Below, piece by piece: positions 41,173 to 48,995 of a stretch of 64,000 nt of DNA (positions within the stretch are counted from its first letter, which is position 1; each line of letters opens with the position of its first letter). The notes beneath the pieces are model-generated. The model did no database searches, was not told where the DNA came from, and saw only the letters and a list, made by a program, of their open reading frames with translations. Both the position numbers and the translations under genes were made by a program. Source of the stretch: Microbacterium salitolerans (lineage in GTDB: Bacteria; Actinomycetota; Actinomycetes; Actinomycetales; Microbacteriaceae); assembly GCF_019720895.1 (NCBI RefSeq), contig NZ_JAHKSH010000003.1, positions 62,001 to 126,000 of the forward strand, given 5' to 3'.

Positions 41173-41194
41173 CGCCTGACGCCTGACGCCTGAC
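41167..41194. repeat. Tandem heptamer GCCTGAC x4
   Basis: Four perfect copies of GCCTGAC in a row, starting in the last codons of aroQ and running past its stop codon, so the repeat offers TGA in several frames. Likely a slippage product. Confidence 0.8.
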
Positions 41195-41224
41195 GCGATC
41201 GGCGGGATCGAGTCTTGCGCTCGT

Positions 41225-41244
41225 TATGTACTATCCGGTACGTT
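41225..41244. promoter_or_regulatory. 20-bp palindromic operator, site 2
   Basis: TATGTAC-TATCCG-GTACGTT, 40 bp before the TRAP small permease gene. It matches site 1 (38892) at 13 of 14 half-site bases with the same 6-bp spacer. A further GCGTACC follows at 41250, perhaps an additional half-site. Confidence 0.75.
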
Positions 41245-41283
41245 CGTCGCGTACCACCCGACATGGACCGACAAGGATGTCCC

Positions 41284-41826
41284 ATGGCCGATACCCCGAG
41301 CCCCCCGCCGCGCCGCCCCTGGCGCGCGGCCGTGCGCATCATCACCGGCATCGAACTCACGATCGGCGTCATCTTCCTCGTCGTCGTCTTCGTGCTCGTG
41401 CTGTTCCAGGCGCTGCAGCGCCACCTGCCCATCGACCAGGTCGCCTGGACCGGCGAGGTCTCGCGCTTCTGCCTCGTGTGGATGACGTTCGCCGCGGCGG
41501 GAGTCCTCGTGACGACGCGCGGCCACATCGCGCTCGAGGTCGTCGACGCGATGCCCTCGCGCACCGTCGTGCGCGTCACGCAGGCGCTCGCGCTCCTCAT
41601 CGTGGCGGCCGTCGCGATCGGCCTCGTCGTCGAGGCGGTCGTGCTCATCGACAGCCAGGGCATCATCAAATCGCCCGTCCTGCGCATCCCGATGTCGTGG
41701 GTCTACATCCCCCTGCTCATCGGCGTCGCGAGCACGGCGATCCGGGCGCTCGCCCAGGCATGGACCATCGCCGTGCACGGTCCGATCCTGGCCGTCATCG
41801 CCGACGACGAGGAGGCACGCGCATGA
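41284..41826 (+). CDS. TRAP transporter small permease (DctQ)
   Basis: Small membrane subunit of a sodium-driven TRAP importer, 180 aa with four helices (about 18-42, 55-75, 95-120, 135-155) and the DctQ pattern WTGEVSRFCLVWMTFAAAG with a conserved aromatic/glutamate core. AAGGATG lies before the ATG at 41284; an in-frame ATG at 41263 is an alternative. It overlaps dctM by ATGA. Because the substrate-binding partner and quinate/shikimate enzymes are in the same operon, it probably imports quinate, shikimate or dehydroshikimate. Confidence 0.9.
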   Translation: MADTPSPPPRRPWRAAVRIITGIELTIGVIFLVVVFVLVLFQALQRHLPIDQVAWTGEVSRFCLVWMTFAAAGVLVTTRGHIALEVVDAMPSRTVVRVTQALALLIVAAVAIGLVVEAVVLIDSQGIIKSPVLRIPMSWVYIPLLIGVASTAIRALAQAWTIAVHGPILAVIADDEEARA

Positions 41827-43097
41827 TGCTCGCTCTGCTCGGCATCGCCATCGCGGTGCTGCTCATCATCCGCGTCCCCGTCGCGTTCGCCTTCCTCGGG
41901 CCGTCGCTCGTCTACATGTGGGTCGGCGGCCAGTCGGTCGGCAACGCGCTGCGCGAGGTGTTCAACGCGGCCGACAGCTTCCCGCTTCTCGCCGTGCCGC
42001 TGTTCGTCCTCCTCGGCTCCCTCGCGAACCGAGCCGGGATCGCCGACCGCTTGTTCCGCTTCGCGCTCGCCGTGCTCGCTCGCGTGCGCGGCAATCTCGG
42101 ATACGTCTCGATCGGCACGAGCGTCGGATTCTCCTGGATGTCCGGATCCGCGATCGCCGACGCCGCCGCGCTCGGCAAGGTGCAGATCCCCCAGATGGTG
42201 CGCGAGGGCTACGGCCGCCGCTTCGCGACGGGCGTCTCGGCGTCGTCGTCGCTCATCGCCCCCGTCATGCCGCCGAGCATCCCGGCGGTCATCTACTCGG
42301 GGCTCGCCGCCGTCTCGACCGGTGCGCTCTTCGCGGCGTCCGTGCTGCCGGCGATCGCGATGGCGGTCGGGCTGTGCATCGTCGTCGCCGTCCTCGTCGC
42401 CCGCAACCCGAAGATCCGCCGCGGCGAGTTCGACCGCCGCGAGGTGCTGGCGTCGACGAAGGGCGTCCTCCTGCCGATGGTGACCCCGGTCATCATCCTG
42501 GGTGGGATCCTCGGTGGGTTCTTCACGCCGACCGAGGCGGCGGCCGTCGCCGTCGCGTACATTCTCGTCATCGCGCTGATCCAGCGTTCGCTGCCGTGGC
42601 GCGAGCTCCTCGAGGCCCTCAAGGAGACCGTGCTCACGACGGGCGCGATCATGCTGATCGTCGCGTCGGCGTCGCTGCTCGGCTACATCCTCGCCCGCGA
42701 GCGTCTGCCGCAGCTCCTCACCGAGGCGATGTTCGCGATCAGCGACAGCCCCACGGTGTTCCTCCTGATGACGGTCATCCTCTGCCTCATCCTCGGGACC
42801 GTCATCGACGCGACGGCCGTGCTCGTGCTGATCGTGCCGATCCTCATCCCCATCGCGACCAGCTACGGGGTGGATCCCATCACGCTCGGCGTGATCGTGA
42901 TCATCTCCCTCATGATCGGGCTGCTCACGCCGCCCGTCGGCACGGTCCTGTTCGTCACGGCCTCGGTCTCGTCCTCGCGCGTCGGCGAGGTGTTCCGCGG
43001 AACGATGCCGTTCCTCATCCCGTTCCTCGTCATCGTCGCGGTCGCGGTCGCGTATCCGCCCGTGATCATGTGGCTCCCGGGGGTGCTCGGCCTGTGA
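41823..43097 (+). CDS. TRAP transporter large permease (DctM)
   Basis: Large permease of the TRAP importer, 424 aa, about twelve hydrophobic segments. DctM hallmarks include FPLLAVPLFVLLGSLANRAG, VSASSSLIAPVMPPSIPAVIY and LGGFFTPTEAAAVAVAY. Start fixed by ATGA overlap with dctQ; the end overlaps the shikimate dehydrogenase gene by GTGA. This placement of an enzyme gene between the permease and the binding-protein gene shows that uptake and catabolism are one transcription unit. Confidence 0.94.
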   Translation: MMLALLGIAIAVLLIIRVPVAFAFLGPSLVYMWVGGQSVGNALREVFNAADSFPLLAVPLFVLLGSLANRAGIADRLFRFALAVLARVRGNLGYVSIGTSVGFSWMSGSAIADAAALGKVQIPQMVREGYGRRFATGVSASSSLIAPVMPPSIPAVIYSGLAAVSTGALFAASVLPAIAMAVGLCIVVAVLVARNPKIRRGEFDRREVLASTKGVLLPMVTPVIILGGILGGFFTPTEAAAVAVAYILVIALIQRSLPWRELLEALKETVLTTGAIMLIVASASLLGYILARERLPQLLTEAMFAISDSPTVFLLMTVILCLILGTVIDATAVLVLIVPILIPIATSYGVDPITLGVIVIISLMIGLLTPPVGTVLFVTASVSSSRVGEVFRGTMPFLIPFLVIVAVAVAYPPVIMWLPGVLGL

Positions 43098-43999
43098 CCA
43101 TCGCCCCTCGCCTCCCCGGGTCACCTCGCAGCGTGCTCGTCGGCCTCATCGGGCAGGGCGTGGCGCCGTCGCTCACGCCGCCCATGCACGAGCTCGAGGG
43201 TGCCCGCCACGGCATGACCTACGTCTACCGGCCGATCGATATCGTGCCCGACGAGGCGACGGCCATCGGCGAACTCGGCCGACTCCTCGCCTACGCTCGC
43301 CGCATCGGATTCACGGGACTCAACGTCACGCACCCCGTGAAGCAGAGCATCATCCCTCTGCTCGACGAGCTGGCGACGAGCGCCCGCCAGGTCGGCGCCG
43401 TCAACACGGTCGTGTTCGAGGGCGACCGCGCGATCGGACACAACACCGACGTGACGGGATTCGGATCCGCGTTCGACCGGACACTCGGATCCGTCCCGCG
43501 CGACCACGTCGTCCTCGTCGGGGCGGGCGGCGCAGGGTCGGCCGTGGCGACCGCACTGGCCGAGCGCGGGATCGCCGACCTCGTGATCGCCGACGTCTCG
43601 ATCGAGCGCGCCGACGCGCTCGCCGAGCTGGTGCGACCGCTGTCGAGCGGATCCGTCCGCGGCGCGTCCGCGACCGAGGTCCCCGCCCTGCTCGCCGGGG
43701 CGTCGGGTGCGGTCAACGCGACGCCGTTCGGCATGGCGGCGCACCCCGGCATGGCCTTCGACCCCGCCCTGATGCCTGACGGCGCGTGGGTCAGCGACAT
43801 CGTCTACCGGCCCACCGACACCGCGCTGCTCATGGCCGCGCGCGACCGGGGCCTGCGCACGATGTCGGGGCTCGGAATGGCGATGGGCCAGGCCGCCGAC
43901 GCCTTCGAGATCTTCACGGGCGAGCCCGCCGACCGGGCCGCCATGACGCAGGACCTGAAGAACCTGGTCGCCCGCGAGGCGGCCGTGAGCCCGGCATGA
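43094..43999 (+). CDS. qsuD: Shikimate/quinate dehydrogenase, NAD-type (QsuD-like)
   Basis: AroE-fold dehydrogenase, 301 aa. The substrate site reads GVAPSLTPPMHELEG and GLNVTHPVKQ with the catalytic Lys; the nucleotide loop is GAGGAGSAV. The second beta strand ends in Asp (VIADVSIERA) instead of the Arg/Thr found in NADP-dependent AroE, which favours NAD and a catabolic role, as in corynebacterial QsuD. The extra SLTPPMHE motif also resembles the quinate/shikimate group. GTG start set by overlap with dctM. It would oxidise quinate or shikimate to the dehydro forms used by AroQ and QsuB. Confidence 0.9.
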   Translation: MTIAPRLPGSPRSVLVGLIGQGVAPSLTPPMHELEGARHGMTYVYRPIDIVPDEATAIGELGRLLAYARRIGFTGLNVTHPVKQSIIPLLDELATSARQVGAVNTVVFEGDRAIGHNTDVTGFGSAFDRTLGSVPRDHVVLVGAGGAGSAVATALAERGIADLVIADVSIERADALAELVRPLSSGSVRGASATEVPALLAGASGAVNATPFGMAAHPGMAFDPALMPDGAWVSDIVYRPTDTALLMAARDRGLRTMSGLGMAMGQAADAFEIFTGEPADRAAMTQDLKNLVAREAAVSPA

Positions 44000-44027
44000 C
44001 CGCCGGGACCCGAGGAGAGGAATACTC

Positions 44028-45053
44028 GTGATGAACGCACGAACCAAGCGAGCAGCGTGGGTCGCTCTGGTCGCCGCGCCGGCACTGGCGCTGACCGGGT
44101 GCAGCGGGTCGTCGGGCGGAGACGCCGGCGATGGCGACGGCGGTGAGATCGAGCTCACGTTCGCGACGAGCTACAACGAAGACCAGCCGCAGCACACGTG
44201 CGGGGTCGACATCATCAAGGAGCAGGTCGAGAGCGCCGATGTCGGGCTGTCGGTCGAGGTGTTCCCGTCGAGTCAGCTCGGGGGCGACGCTGACCGCATC
44301 GCCGCGGTCGCCTCGGGCGACATCGACATCGACCTGCAGGGCGCTTCGGCGCTCGGCGCCGTGTACGAGCCGATCTCCGTGCTCGATGCGGCCTACGCCT
44401 TCGATGGCCCCGACCACCTCGCCGCCTTCGCCGAGAGCGAGGAGGGCCAGCAGATCTTCGCCGACTTCGCCGACGCCTCCGGCGTCAACGTCCTCGGCGT
44501 ATGGTCGGCGGGCGCTCGCCACTTCACGTCGAACGCCCCTGTCCTCGAGCCCGCCGATCTCGAGGGGCAGCGCATGCGCTTCCCCGGATCCCCGCAGTTC
44601 CTGCTCAACGCGCAGGCGCTCGGAGCCGAGGCGACGGAGGTCGCGTACGAGGAGCTCTACCTCGCGCTGCAGCAGGGCACGGTCGACGGGCAGGAGAACC
44701 CGATCACCAACATCGCGACCCTCAACCTGCAGGAGGTGCAGAGCGATCTCAGCCTCTCGGAGCACGCGCTGAACACGAACCTCATCATCATGGGCGAGGT
44801 CTGGAACGAACTCTCCGAGGAGCAGCAGACCGTGCTGAGCGATGCCGTCGCGCAGGCCGTCGAGGAGGTCACGACGTGCGTCGCCGACGACGAGGCCGCG
44901 ACGATCGAGGAGTGGAGCTCCGGCGACGAGTGGACCGTGCACGACGACGTCGACGTCGATGCGTTCCGCGAGCAGGCCGTGAGCTGGTTCGAGGAGAACC
45001 TCGAGGGCGACTCCCTCGCGGCGTTCGAGGCGATCCGCGCCACGGCGGAATGA
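44028..45053 (+). CDS. TRAP substrate-binding lipoprotein (DctP)
   Basis: Binding protein of the TRAP importer, 341 aa. The lipobox ALTGC gives Cys25, so it is membrane-anchored, as usual in Gram-positive bacteria. DctP features: the N-terminal ELTFATSYNEDQPQHTCG, the LGGDADRIAAVASGDIDID loop, and the selectivity segment GQRMRFPGSPQFL containing the conserved Arg that binds the ligand carboxylate. GAGGAGAGG precedes both GTG 44028 and ATG 44031; the first is taken. A carboxylate ligand (quinate or shikimate) fits the operon. Confidence 0.92.
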   Translation: MMNARTKRAAWVALVAAPALALTGCSGSSGGDAGDGDGGEIELTFATSYNEDQPQHTCGVDIIKEQVESADVGLSVEVFPSSQLGGDADRIAAVASGDIDIDLQGASALGAVYEPISVLDAAYAFDGPDHLAAFAESEEGQQIFADFADASGVNVLGVWSAGARHFTSNAPVLEPADLEGQRMRFPGSPQFLLNAQALGAEATEVAYEELYLALQQGTVDGQENPITNIATLNLQEVQSDLSLSEHALNTNLIIMGEVWNELSEEQQTVLSDAVAQAVEEVTTCVADDEAATIEEWSSGDEWTVHDDVDVDAFREQAVSWFEENLEGDSLAAFEAIRATAE

Positions 45054-45059
45054 CGATCC

Positions 45060-45099
45060 TCCCGGGCCCCGCGACGTCCCCACCGGGCGGGGCCCGGGA
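45060..45099 (+). terminator. Strong hairpin terminator after the quinate/TRAP operon
   Basis: Perfect 13-bp stem: TCCCGGGCCCCGC (45060-45072) with 45087-45099, loop 14 nt, 6 bp after dctP. It separates the operon from the regulator gene. Confidence 0.75.
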
Positions 45100-45126
45100 C
45101 ACCCTGCGGAAAGAGGACGCCGTACG

Positions 45127-45777
45127 ATGACCTCCATGTCGGTCGACCACGCACCCCGCCAGCGCGATGCCGAGCGGACGCGGCGAGAGCTCCTCGACGT
45201 CGCCACCGAGGTCTTCGCCGAGCAGGGGTACTCCGGTGCGCGCGTCGACGAGATCGCCGCCCGCACCCGCACGACGAAGCGGATGATCTACTACTACTTC
45301 GGCGGCAAGGATCAGCTCTACACGGCCGTCCTCGAGCGCGCATATCGCGGGATCCGGGAGGCCGAGCGGCAGATCGACGTCGCGGAGCTCGCCCCCGCCG
45401 ACGCGCTGCGAGCCATCGCCGAGGCGACGTTCGATCACCACGTGCGCCACAGCGAGTTCATCCGGCTCGTGATGATCGAGAACATCCACCGGGCCGAGTT
45501 CCTCCGCCGCATCGACTCGCTGCGCGAACTCGGGCAGCCGGCGGTCGACATGCTCGAGCGGATCCTCCGCCGCGGTCGCGCGGACGGCATCTTCCGCGAC
45601 GACATCGAGGCGTTCGACCTGCATATGCTCATCAGCGCATACTGCGTGTTCCAGGTCGCGAACCAGCACACCTTCGGCCACCTGTTCGACCGCGACCTCC
45701 TCGCCGACCCGACGGCCTCCCACTCGCGGGCGATGCTCGGCGACGTCGTCGTGTCGTGGGTGCGCCCGCACAACTAG
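45127..45777 (+). CDS. TetR-family regulator, probable controller of the quinate/TRAP operon
   Basis: Regulator of 216 aa. The N-terminal HTH runs LLDVATEVFAEQGYSGARVDEIAAR then TTKRMIYYYFGGKDQLYTAV (residues 22-66), the standard TetR pattern; the ligand domain follows with LVMIENIHRAEFLRR. The start is ATG 45127 (alternative 45136). It lies directly after the operon terminator. The two 20-bp palindromes at 38892 and 41225 in front of operon segments have the size and symmetry of TetR sites, so control by this protein is likely but unproven. Confidence 0.88.
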   Translation: MTSMSVDHAPRQRDAERTRRELLDVATEVFAEQGYSGARVDEIAARTRTTKRMIYYYFGGKDQLYTAVLERAYRGIREAERQIDVAELAPADALRAIAEATFDHHVRHSEFIRLVMIENIHRAEFLRRIDSLRELGQPAVDMLERILRRGRADGIFRDDIEAFDLHMLISAYCVFQVANQHTFGHLFDRDLLADPTASHSRAMLGDVVVSWVRPHN

Positions 45778-45825
45778 GCCACCTGGCCGACGCGCGCCGA
45801 GCCCGCACCGGCGCACGATCGGGGG

Positions 45826-46488
45826 ATGACCTCCCCCGCATCCCGCATCCCCGCCCGTGAGTGGCTGATCGCCGCCGGGCTCATCGTCCTCGCGCTGATC
45901 CCCGCCGCTGCGGGCGGCGTGCGGCTCGGCGACGTCGCCGTCGGCATGCCGACCGCCGCCACGGCGCGGTTCCACGCGGATCCGCTGCCTCTCGTGCTCC
46001 ACATCGTGTCGGCGCTCGTGTTCGCGTTCGTCGGCGCGTTCCAGTTCCTGCCGGCATTCCGCAGACGGAATACGGGGTGGCACATGTTCGCGGGTCGTGT
46101 CCTGCTCGTGCCCTCCGGCGTGATCGTGTCGGTCTCAGGCCTGTGGATGACCGCGGCGTACGTCTTCCCGCCGATCGACGGCCCAGGCCTTGCGCTCTCG
46201 CGCGGCATCGTCGGCATCGCGACGCTCGCCTTCCTCGCTTTCGGCGTGCGCAGCATCATCCGGCGCGACGTCCGGTCCCACGGGGCCTGGATGATCCGCG
46301 CCTATGCCCTCGCGATGGGGGCGGGAACCCAGGTGCTGACGTCTGCGCCGTTCGCGATCGCGTTCGGCGAGCCGACCGAGCTCTGGCGACTCGTGCAGAT
46401 GGATGCGGGGTGGATCGTGAACGCGATCGCGGCTGAGGTCATCATCCGGCGGATGCACGCGCGGCGCCCCGTGAGGGCCGCCGCATGA
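45826..46488 (+). CDS. DUF2306 membrane protein
   Basis: Protein of 220 aa with about six hydrophobic segments. The family pattern is visible in HIVSALVFAFVGAFQFLPAFR and WHMFAGRVLL followed by SHGAWMIRAYALAMGAGTQ, which is the DUF2306 (cytochrome b561-like fold) signature with conserved histidines at the helix ends. Those histidines could bind haem, but this is not demonstrated for the family. It overlaps the sensor kinase gene by ATGA, so it may be a membrane partner or target of the two-component system. Confidence 0.78.
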   Translation: MTSPASRIPAREWLIAAGLIVLALIPAAAGGVRLGDVAVGMPTAATARFHADPLPLVLHIVSALVFAFVGAFQFLPAFRRRNTGWHMFAGRVLLVPSGVIVSVSGLWMTAAYVFPPIDGPGLALSRGIVGIATLAFLAFGVRSIIRRDVRSHGAWMIRAYALAMGAGTQVLTSAPFAIAFGEPTELWRLVQMDAGWIVNAIAAEVIIRRMHARRPVRAAA

Positions 46489-47672
46489 GTAGCGTGACGA
46501 GCATGCGCGAGCGGATCCGGGCGGCCTGGCAGGCACCCGCCGCGCCCGGTGCGCGGGCGCCGCGGATGCGCGACGTCTGGGTCGTCGGAATCGTCTGCCT
46601 GATCGCGGGAGTCGAGGCGTTCTGGCGACCTGATCTCACCTCACCATGGATCCCCCTGATCGTGACCCTCGTCGTGGCGGCGCTGGTCCCCTGGAGGCGG
46701 ACCCATCCCCTCGCGGTGATCACGGTGGCCGGCGCGCTGGCGGTCCTGACCGAGGTCGCGCAGCTGGCGACCGGCGCGTCCGAAGACGTGCTGGGGGCGA
46801 TCGCGATCGCCATCGTGTATCCGTATGCGCTGTTCCGGTGGGGGACGGGGCGAGCTCGAGTCGTCGGATCCGCGATCCTCTTCGCCGGGACGGCGCTCTC
46901 GGTCGTCACGGGCGACGAGGGCGTCGCGGGCGCTACTGCCGGCCTCGCGGTCGTGGGCGGCACGTGCCTCGCGGGCGCCCTGCGACGTGAGCGCGTGCTG
47001 TCCCGGGCTCGGGAGCGCGACCGGATCCGCGCGCGGGAGCGCGAGGCCCTCGCACGCGACCTCCACGACACCGTCGCGCACCACGTGTCGGCGGTCGTGC
47101 TCCACGCCCAAGGCGCCGGTGCCCTCCTGCGGGCGGATCCCGAACGCGCCGGCGACTCCCTGGCGCAGATCGAAGCCGAGGCCAAGGATGCGCTCAGCGA
47201 CATGCGGTCGCTCGTGCGGGTTCTGCGGGAGGAACCGCCCCAGCCTGCCGCGGTCCCGCCCGCCGAGGATGCGCCGGCTGTTGATCCTCCGTTCGCCCCG
47301 ACGCCGGGTCTCGACGAGGTGCGCGCGCTCACAGAGACCGGCCCGCCGGCCGTCCGCGTCCGGGTCGACGTCGACGACCTGCCCGACGTCCTCGCGCAGA
47401 CGGTGTTCCGCATCGCGCAGGAGTCCGTCACCAACGCCCGACGTCACGCGCGGCGCGCGACGGCGATCGATGTCCTCGTCTGCGCAGAGCACGAGGGCCT
47501 CATCGTCGAGGTGACCGACGACGGATCCGGGTCCTCCCGCGTCCGCCCCGGCTTCGGGATCCTCGGCATGACCGAGCGCGCGACCCTCTTCGGCGGCACT
47601 CTCGAGGCCGGACCGGACCCGCGAGGCGGATGGCGGGTGCGGGCCGTGCTCCCGAGGGAGGACGACCGATGA
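46485..47672 (+). CDS. Two-component sensor histidine kinase (NarL-associated type)
   Basis: Sensor kinase of 395 aa. Five or six hydrophobic segments (residues 30-165) with almost no extracellular loop form the sensor part; then a coiled linker rich in Arg/Glu, the HisKA_3 box LARDLHDTVAHHVSAVV with phospho-acceptor His194, a Pro-rich linker (about 250-280), and the HATPase domain with N-box AQESVTNARRHA, DDGSGS and GFGILGMTERA. The architecture is that of DesK/NarX-like kinases reading membrane or envelope state. ATGA overlaps join it to the DUF2306 gene and to the response regulator. Confidence 0.9.
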   Translation: MSSVTSMRERIRAAWQAPAAPGARAPRMRDVWVVGIVCLIAGVEAFWRPDLTSPWIPLIVTLVVAALVPWRRTHPLAVITVAGALAVLTEVAQLATGASEDVLGAIAIAIVYPYALFRWGTGRARVVGSAILFAGTALSVVTGDEGVAGATAGLAVVGGTCLAGALRRERVLSRARERDRIRAREREALARDLHDTVAHHVSAVVLHAQGAGALLRADPERAGDSLAQIEAEAKDALSDMRSLVRVLREEPPQPAAVPPAEDAPAVDPPFAPTPGLDEVRALTETGPPAVRVRVDVDDLPDVLAQTVFRIAQESVTNARRHARRATAIDVLVCAEHEGLIVEVTDDGSGSSRVRPGFGILGMTERATLFGGTLEAGPDPRGGWRVRAVLPREDDR

Positions 47673-48310
47673 CGCGGGTGCTCATCGCCGACGACCAGCC
47701 CGCCGTGAGGGCAGGGCTGCGCCTGCTGCTCGAGACGCAGGGATTCGACGTCGCGGGCGAGGCGGTCGACGGCGCGGACGCGGTCGGCGCCGCCCGACGG
47801 CTGCGCCCGGATGTCGTGCTGATGGACATCCGCATGCCACGGCTCGACGGGATCGCCGCCACCCGTGCGCTCGCGGGGCCGGACGTCGAGGATCCGTTCG
47901 CCGTTGTGGTCGTCACGACCTTCGACCTCGACGAGTACGTGCACGGCGCCCTGCGCGCGGGGGCGAAGGGGTTCGTTCTGAAGGACGCCGGCCCCCTTCT
48001 GCTCGCCGAGGCCGTGCGGGCGGCCGCGGTGGGCGACGCGCTCATCTCGCCGCGGGTGACGACGCGGCTGCTGTCCGCCTTCGCGGCGAAGGATCCGCAC
48101 GCCCGCTCGCCGATCGACCCGCTGTCGCCGCGGGAGGAGGAGGTGCTGCGCCTGCTCGCGCGCGGCCTCACGAACACGGAGATCTGCGACGAGCTCTTCG
48201 TGTCGCTCGGCACCGTCAAGACCCACATCGGCGGGATCCTCACGAAGCTCGGCCTGCGCAACCGCGTCGAGGCCGCGATGTGGGCCTATGAGACGGGGCG
48301 CGTCGGGTGA
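47669..48310 (+). CDS. NarL/LuxR-family response regulator
   Basis: Regulator of 213 aa. Receiver domain residues 1-120: acidic pocket DD at 8-9, phospho-acceptor Asp53 in LMDIRMP, Thr in VVTTFD and Lys105 in FVLKD. The DNA-binding part starts with LSPREEEVLRLLARGLTN and ends TVKTHIGGILTKLGLRNR, the LuxR-type HTH. The ATG overlaps the kinase stop. No nearby target gene is obvious; the cotranscribed DUF2306 gene is one possibility through autoregulation. Confidence 0.93.
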   Translation: MTRVLIADDQPAVRAGLRLLLETQGFDVAGEAVDGADAVGAARRLRPDVVLMDIRMPRLDGIAATRALAGPDVEDPFAVVVVTTFDLDEYVHGALRAGAKGFVLKDAGPLLLAEAVRAAAVGDALISPRVTTRLLSAFAAKDPHARSPIDPLSPREEEVLRLLARGLTNTEICDELFVSLGTVKTHIGGILTKLGLRNRVEAAMWAYETGRVG

Positions 48311-48320
48311 CCCTCGCGCG

Positions 48321-48881
48321 TCACTGCTTCGGAAGCTCCCCGCGGATCCCCTCGATCGGATCCGTGATGTCGCCGACCGTCGCGTCGTAGGCGTCGAGAA
48401 GCGCGTCGGCGTCGAGGAACATCGTGCGGCCGTGGGCGCCGGCGCCCATCGAGACGCGCCTGCCGCGGATGCGCTCGTCGGCGTACACGGGCCACGCGGT
48501 CGTGGAGCCCAGCGGCACGATCGTGCCGCGTTCGTAGCCGGTCGCCTCGAGCGCGAGGTGGGGCTCGGGCAGGCGCAGCCGGTTGACGCCCACGGCTGCG
48601 CGCAGCTTCGCCCACGAGATCGCGCGGTCGCCCGGGACGAGCGCGAACAGGTAGTGGTCGCCCCTGCCCTTCACGACGAGCGTCTTGACGATGTCGGCGG
48701 GGGAGATGCCGCGCAGCTCGGCCGCCTCCTCGAGCGACGCGGCCCGGGGCGAGACCCGCACCTCGATGTCGAGCCCGCGCTCGGCGGCGGCGTCGCGCAC
48801 GCGGCGCGAGGGGTCGTCAGCCCCCGTGTCGGGAGCGAGCGGCGTCACGTCGTCGGTCACGAGGATCCTCTCGTCGTGCAT
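48321..48881 (-). CDS. ybaK: YbaK/EbsC-family aminoacyl-tRNA deacylase
   Basis: Protein of 186 aa of the YbaK/ProX editing family, which clears mischarged aminoacyl-tRNA (Cys-tRNA(Pro) in YbaK). Visible signature: SPADIVKTLVVKGRGDHYLFALVPGD, with the invariant Lys of the KTL motif, and GTIVPLG followed by the C-terminal SMGAGAHGRT loop. The start is taken at ATG 48881; 32 more codons upstream are open but fall in a 19-bp palindrome and lack family similarity. The palindrome begins exactly at the first base of the start codon. Convergent with the response regulator (10 bp apart). Confidence 0.85.
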   Translation of the reverse strand: MHDERILVTDDVTPLAPDTGADDPSRRVRDAAAERGLDIEVRVSPRAASLEEAAELRGISPADIVKTLVVKGRGDHYLFALVPGDRAISWAKLRAAVGVNRLRLPEPHLALEATGYERGTIVPLGSTTAWPVYADERIRGRRVSMGAGAHGRTMFLDADALLDAYDATVGDITDPIEGIRGELPKQ

Positions 48882-48931
48882 GTCCCACGACACGCCGTCT
48901 CGGCATCCGGATGACGGCGTGTCGTGGGACA
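48881..48931. repeat. 19-bp perfect palindrome at the ybaK start
   Basis: TGTCCCACGACACGCCGTC (48881-48899) and its exact complement (48913-48931) around a 13-nt loop. It covers the expected leader of ybaK on the minus strand, where it would sequester the start region in a hairpin. The size is like the other hairpin repeat but the sequence differs. Confidence 0.85.
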
Positions 48932-48949
48932 CGCGGGTGGGATGAGAAA

Positions 48950-48979
48950 GGGTGCGAGGTCCCGAAGGACCTCGCACCC
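48950..48979 (-). terminator. Hairpin terminator of the minus-strand gene at 48996
   Basis: 13-bp stem GGGTGCGAGGTCC / 48967-48979 closed by a CGAA tetraloop; on the minus strand the stem is followed by TTTCTC, a short U-tract, 17 bp after the stop. Confidence 0.75.
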
Positions 48980-48995
48980 GGAAGAGCTCAGCGGA

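Noticed and set aside
41167-41194. Possible CRISPR or regulatory repeat at aroQ end
   Set aside because: Pure head-to-tail heptamers with no spacers; simple slippage repeat.
41703-43124. Minus-strand frame of 473 codons opposite the TRAP permease
   Set aside because: Its composition (very rich in Asp, Arg, His, Glu) mirrors the hydrophobic plus-strand gene; no start signal or family.
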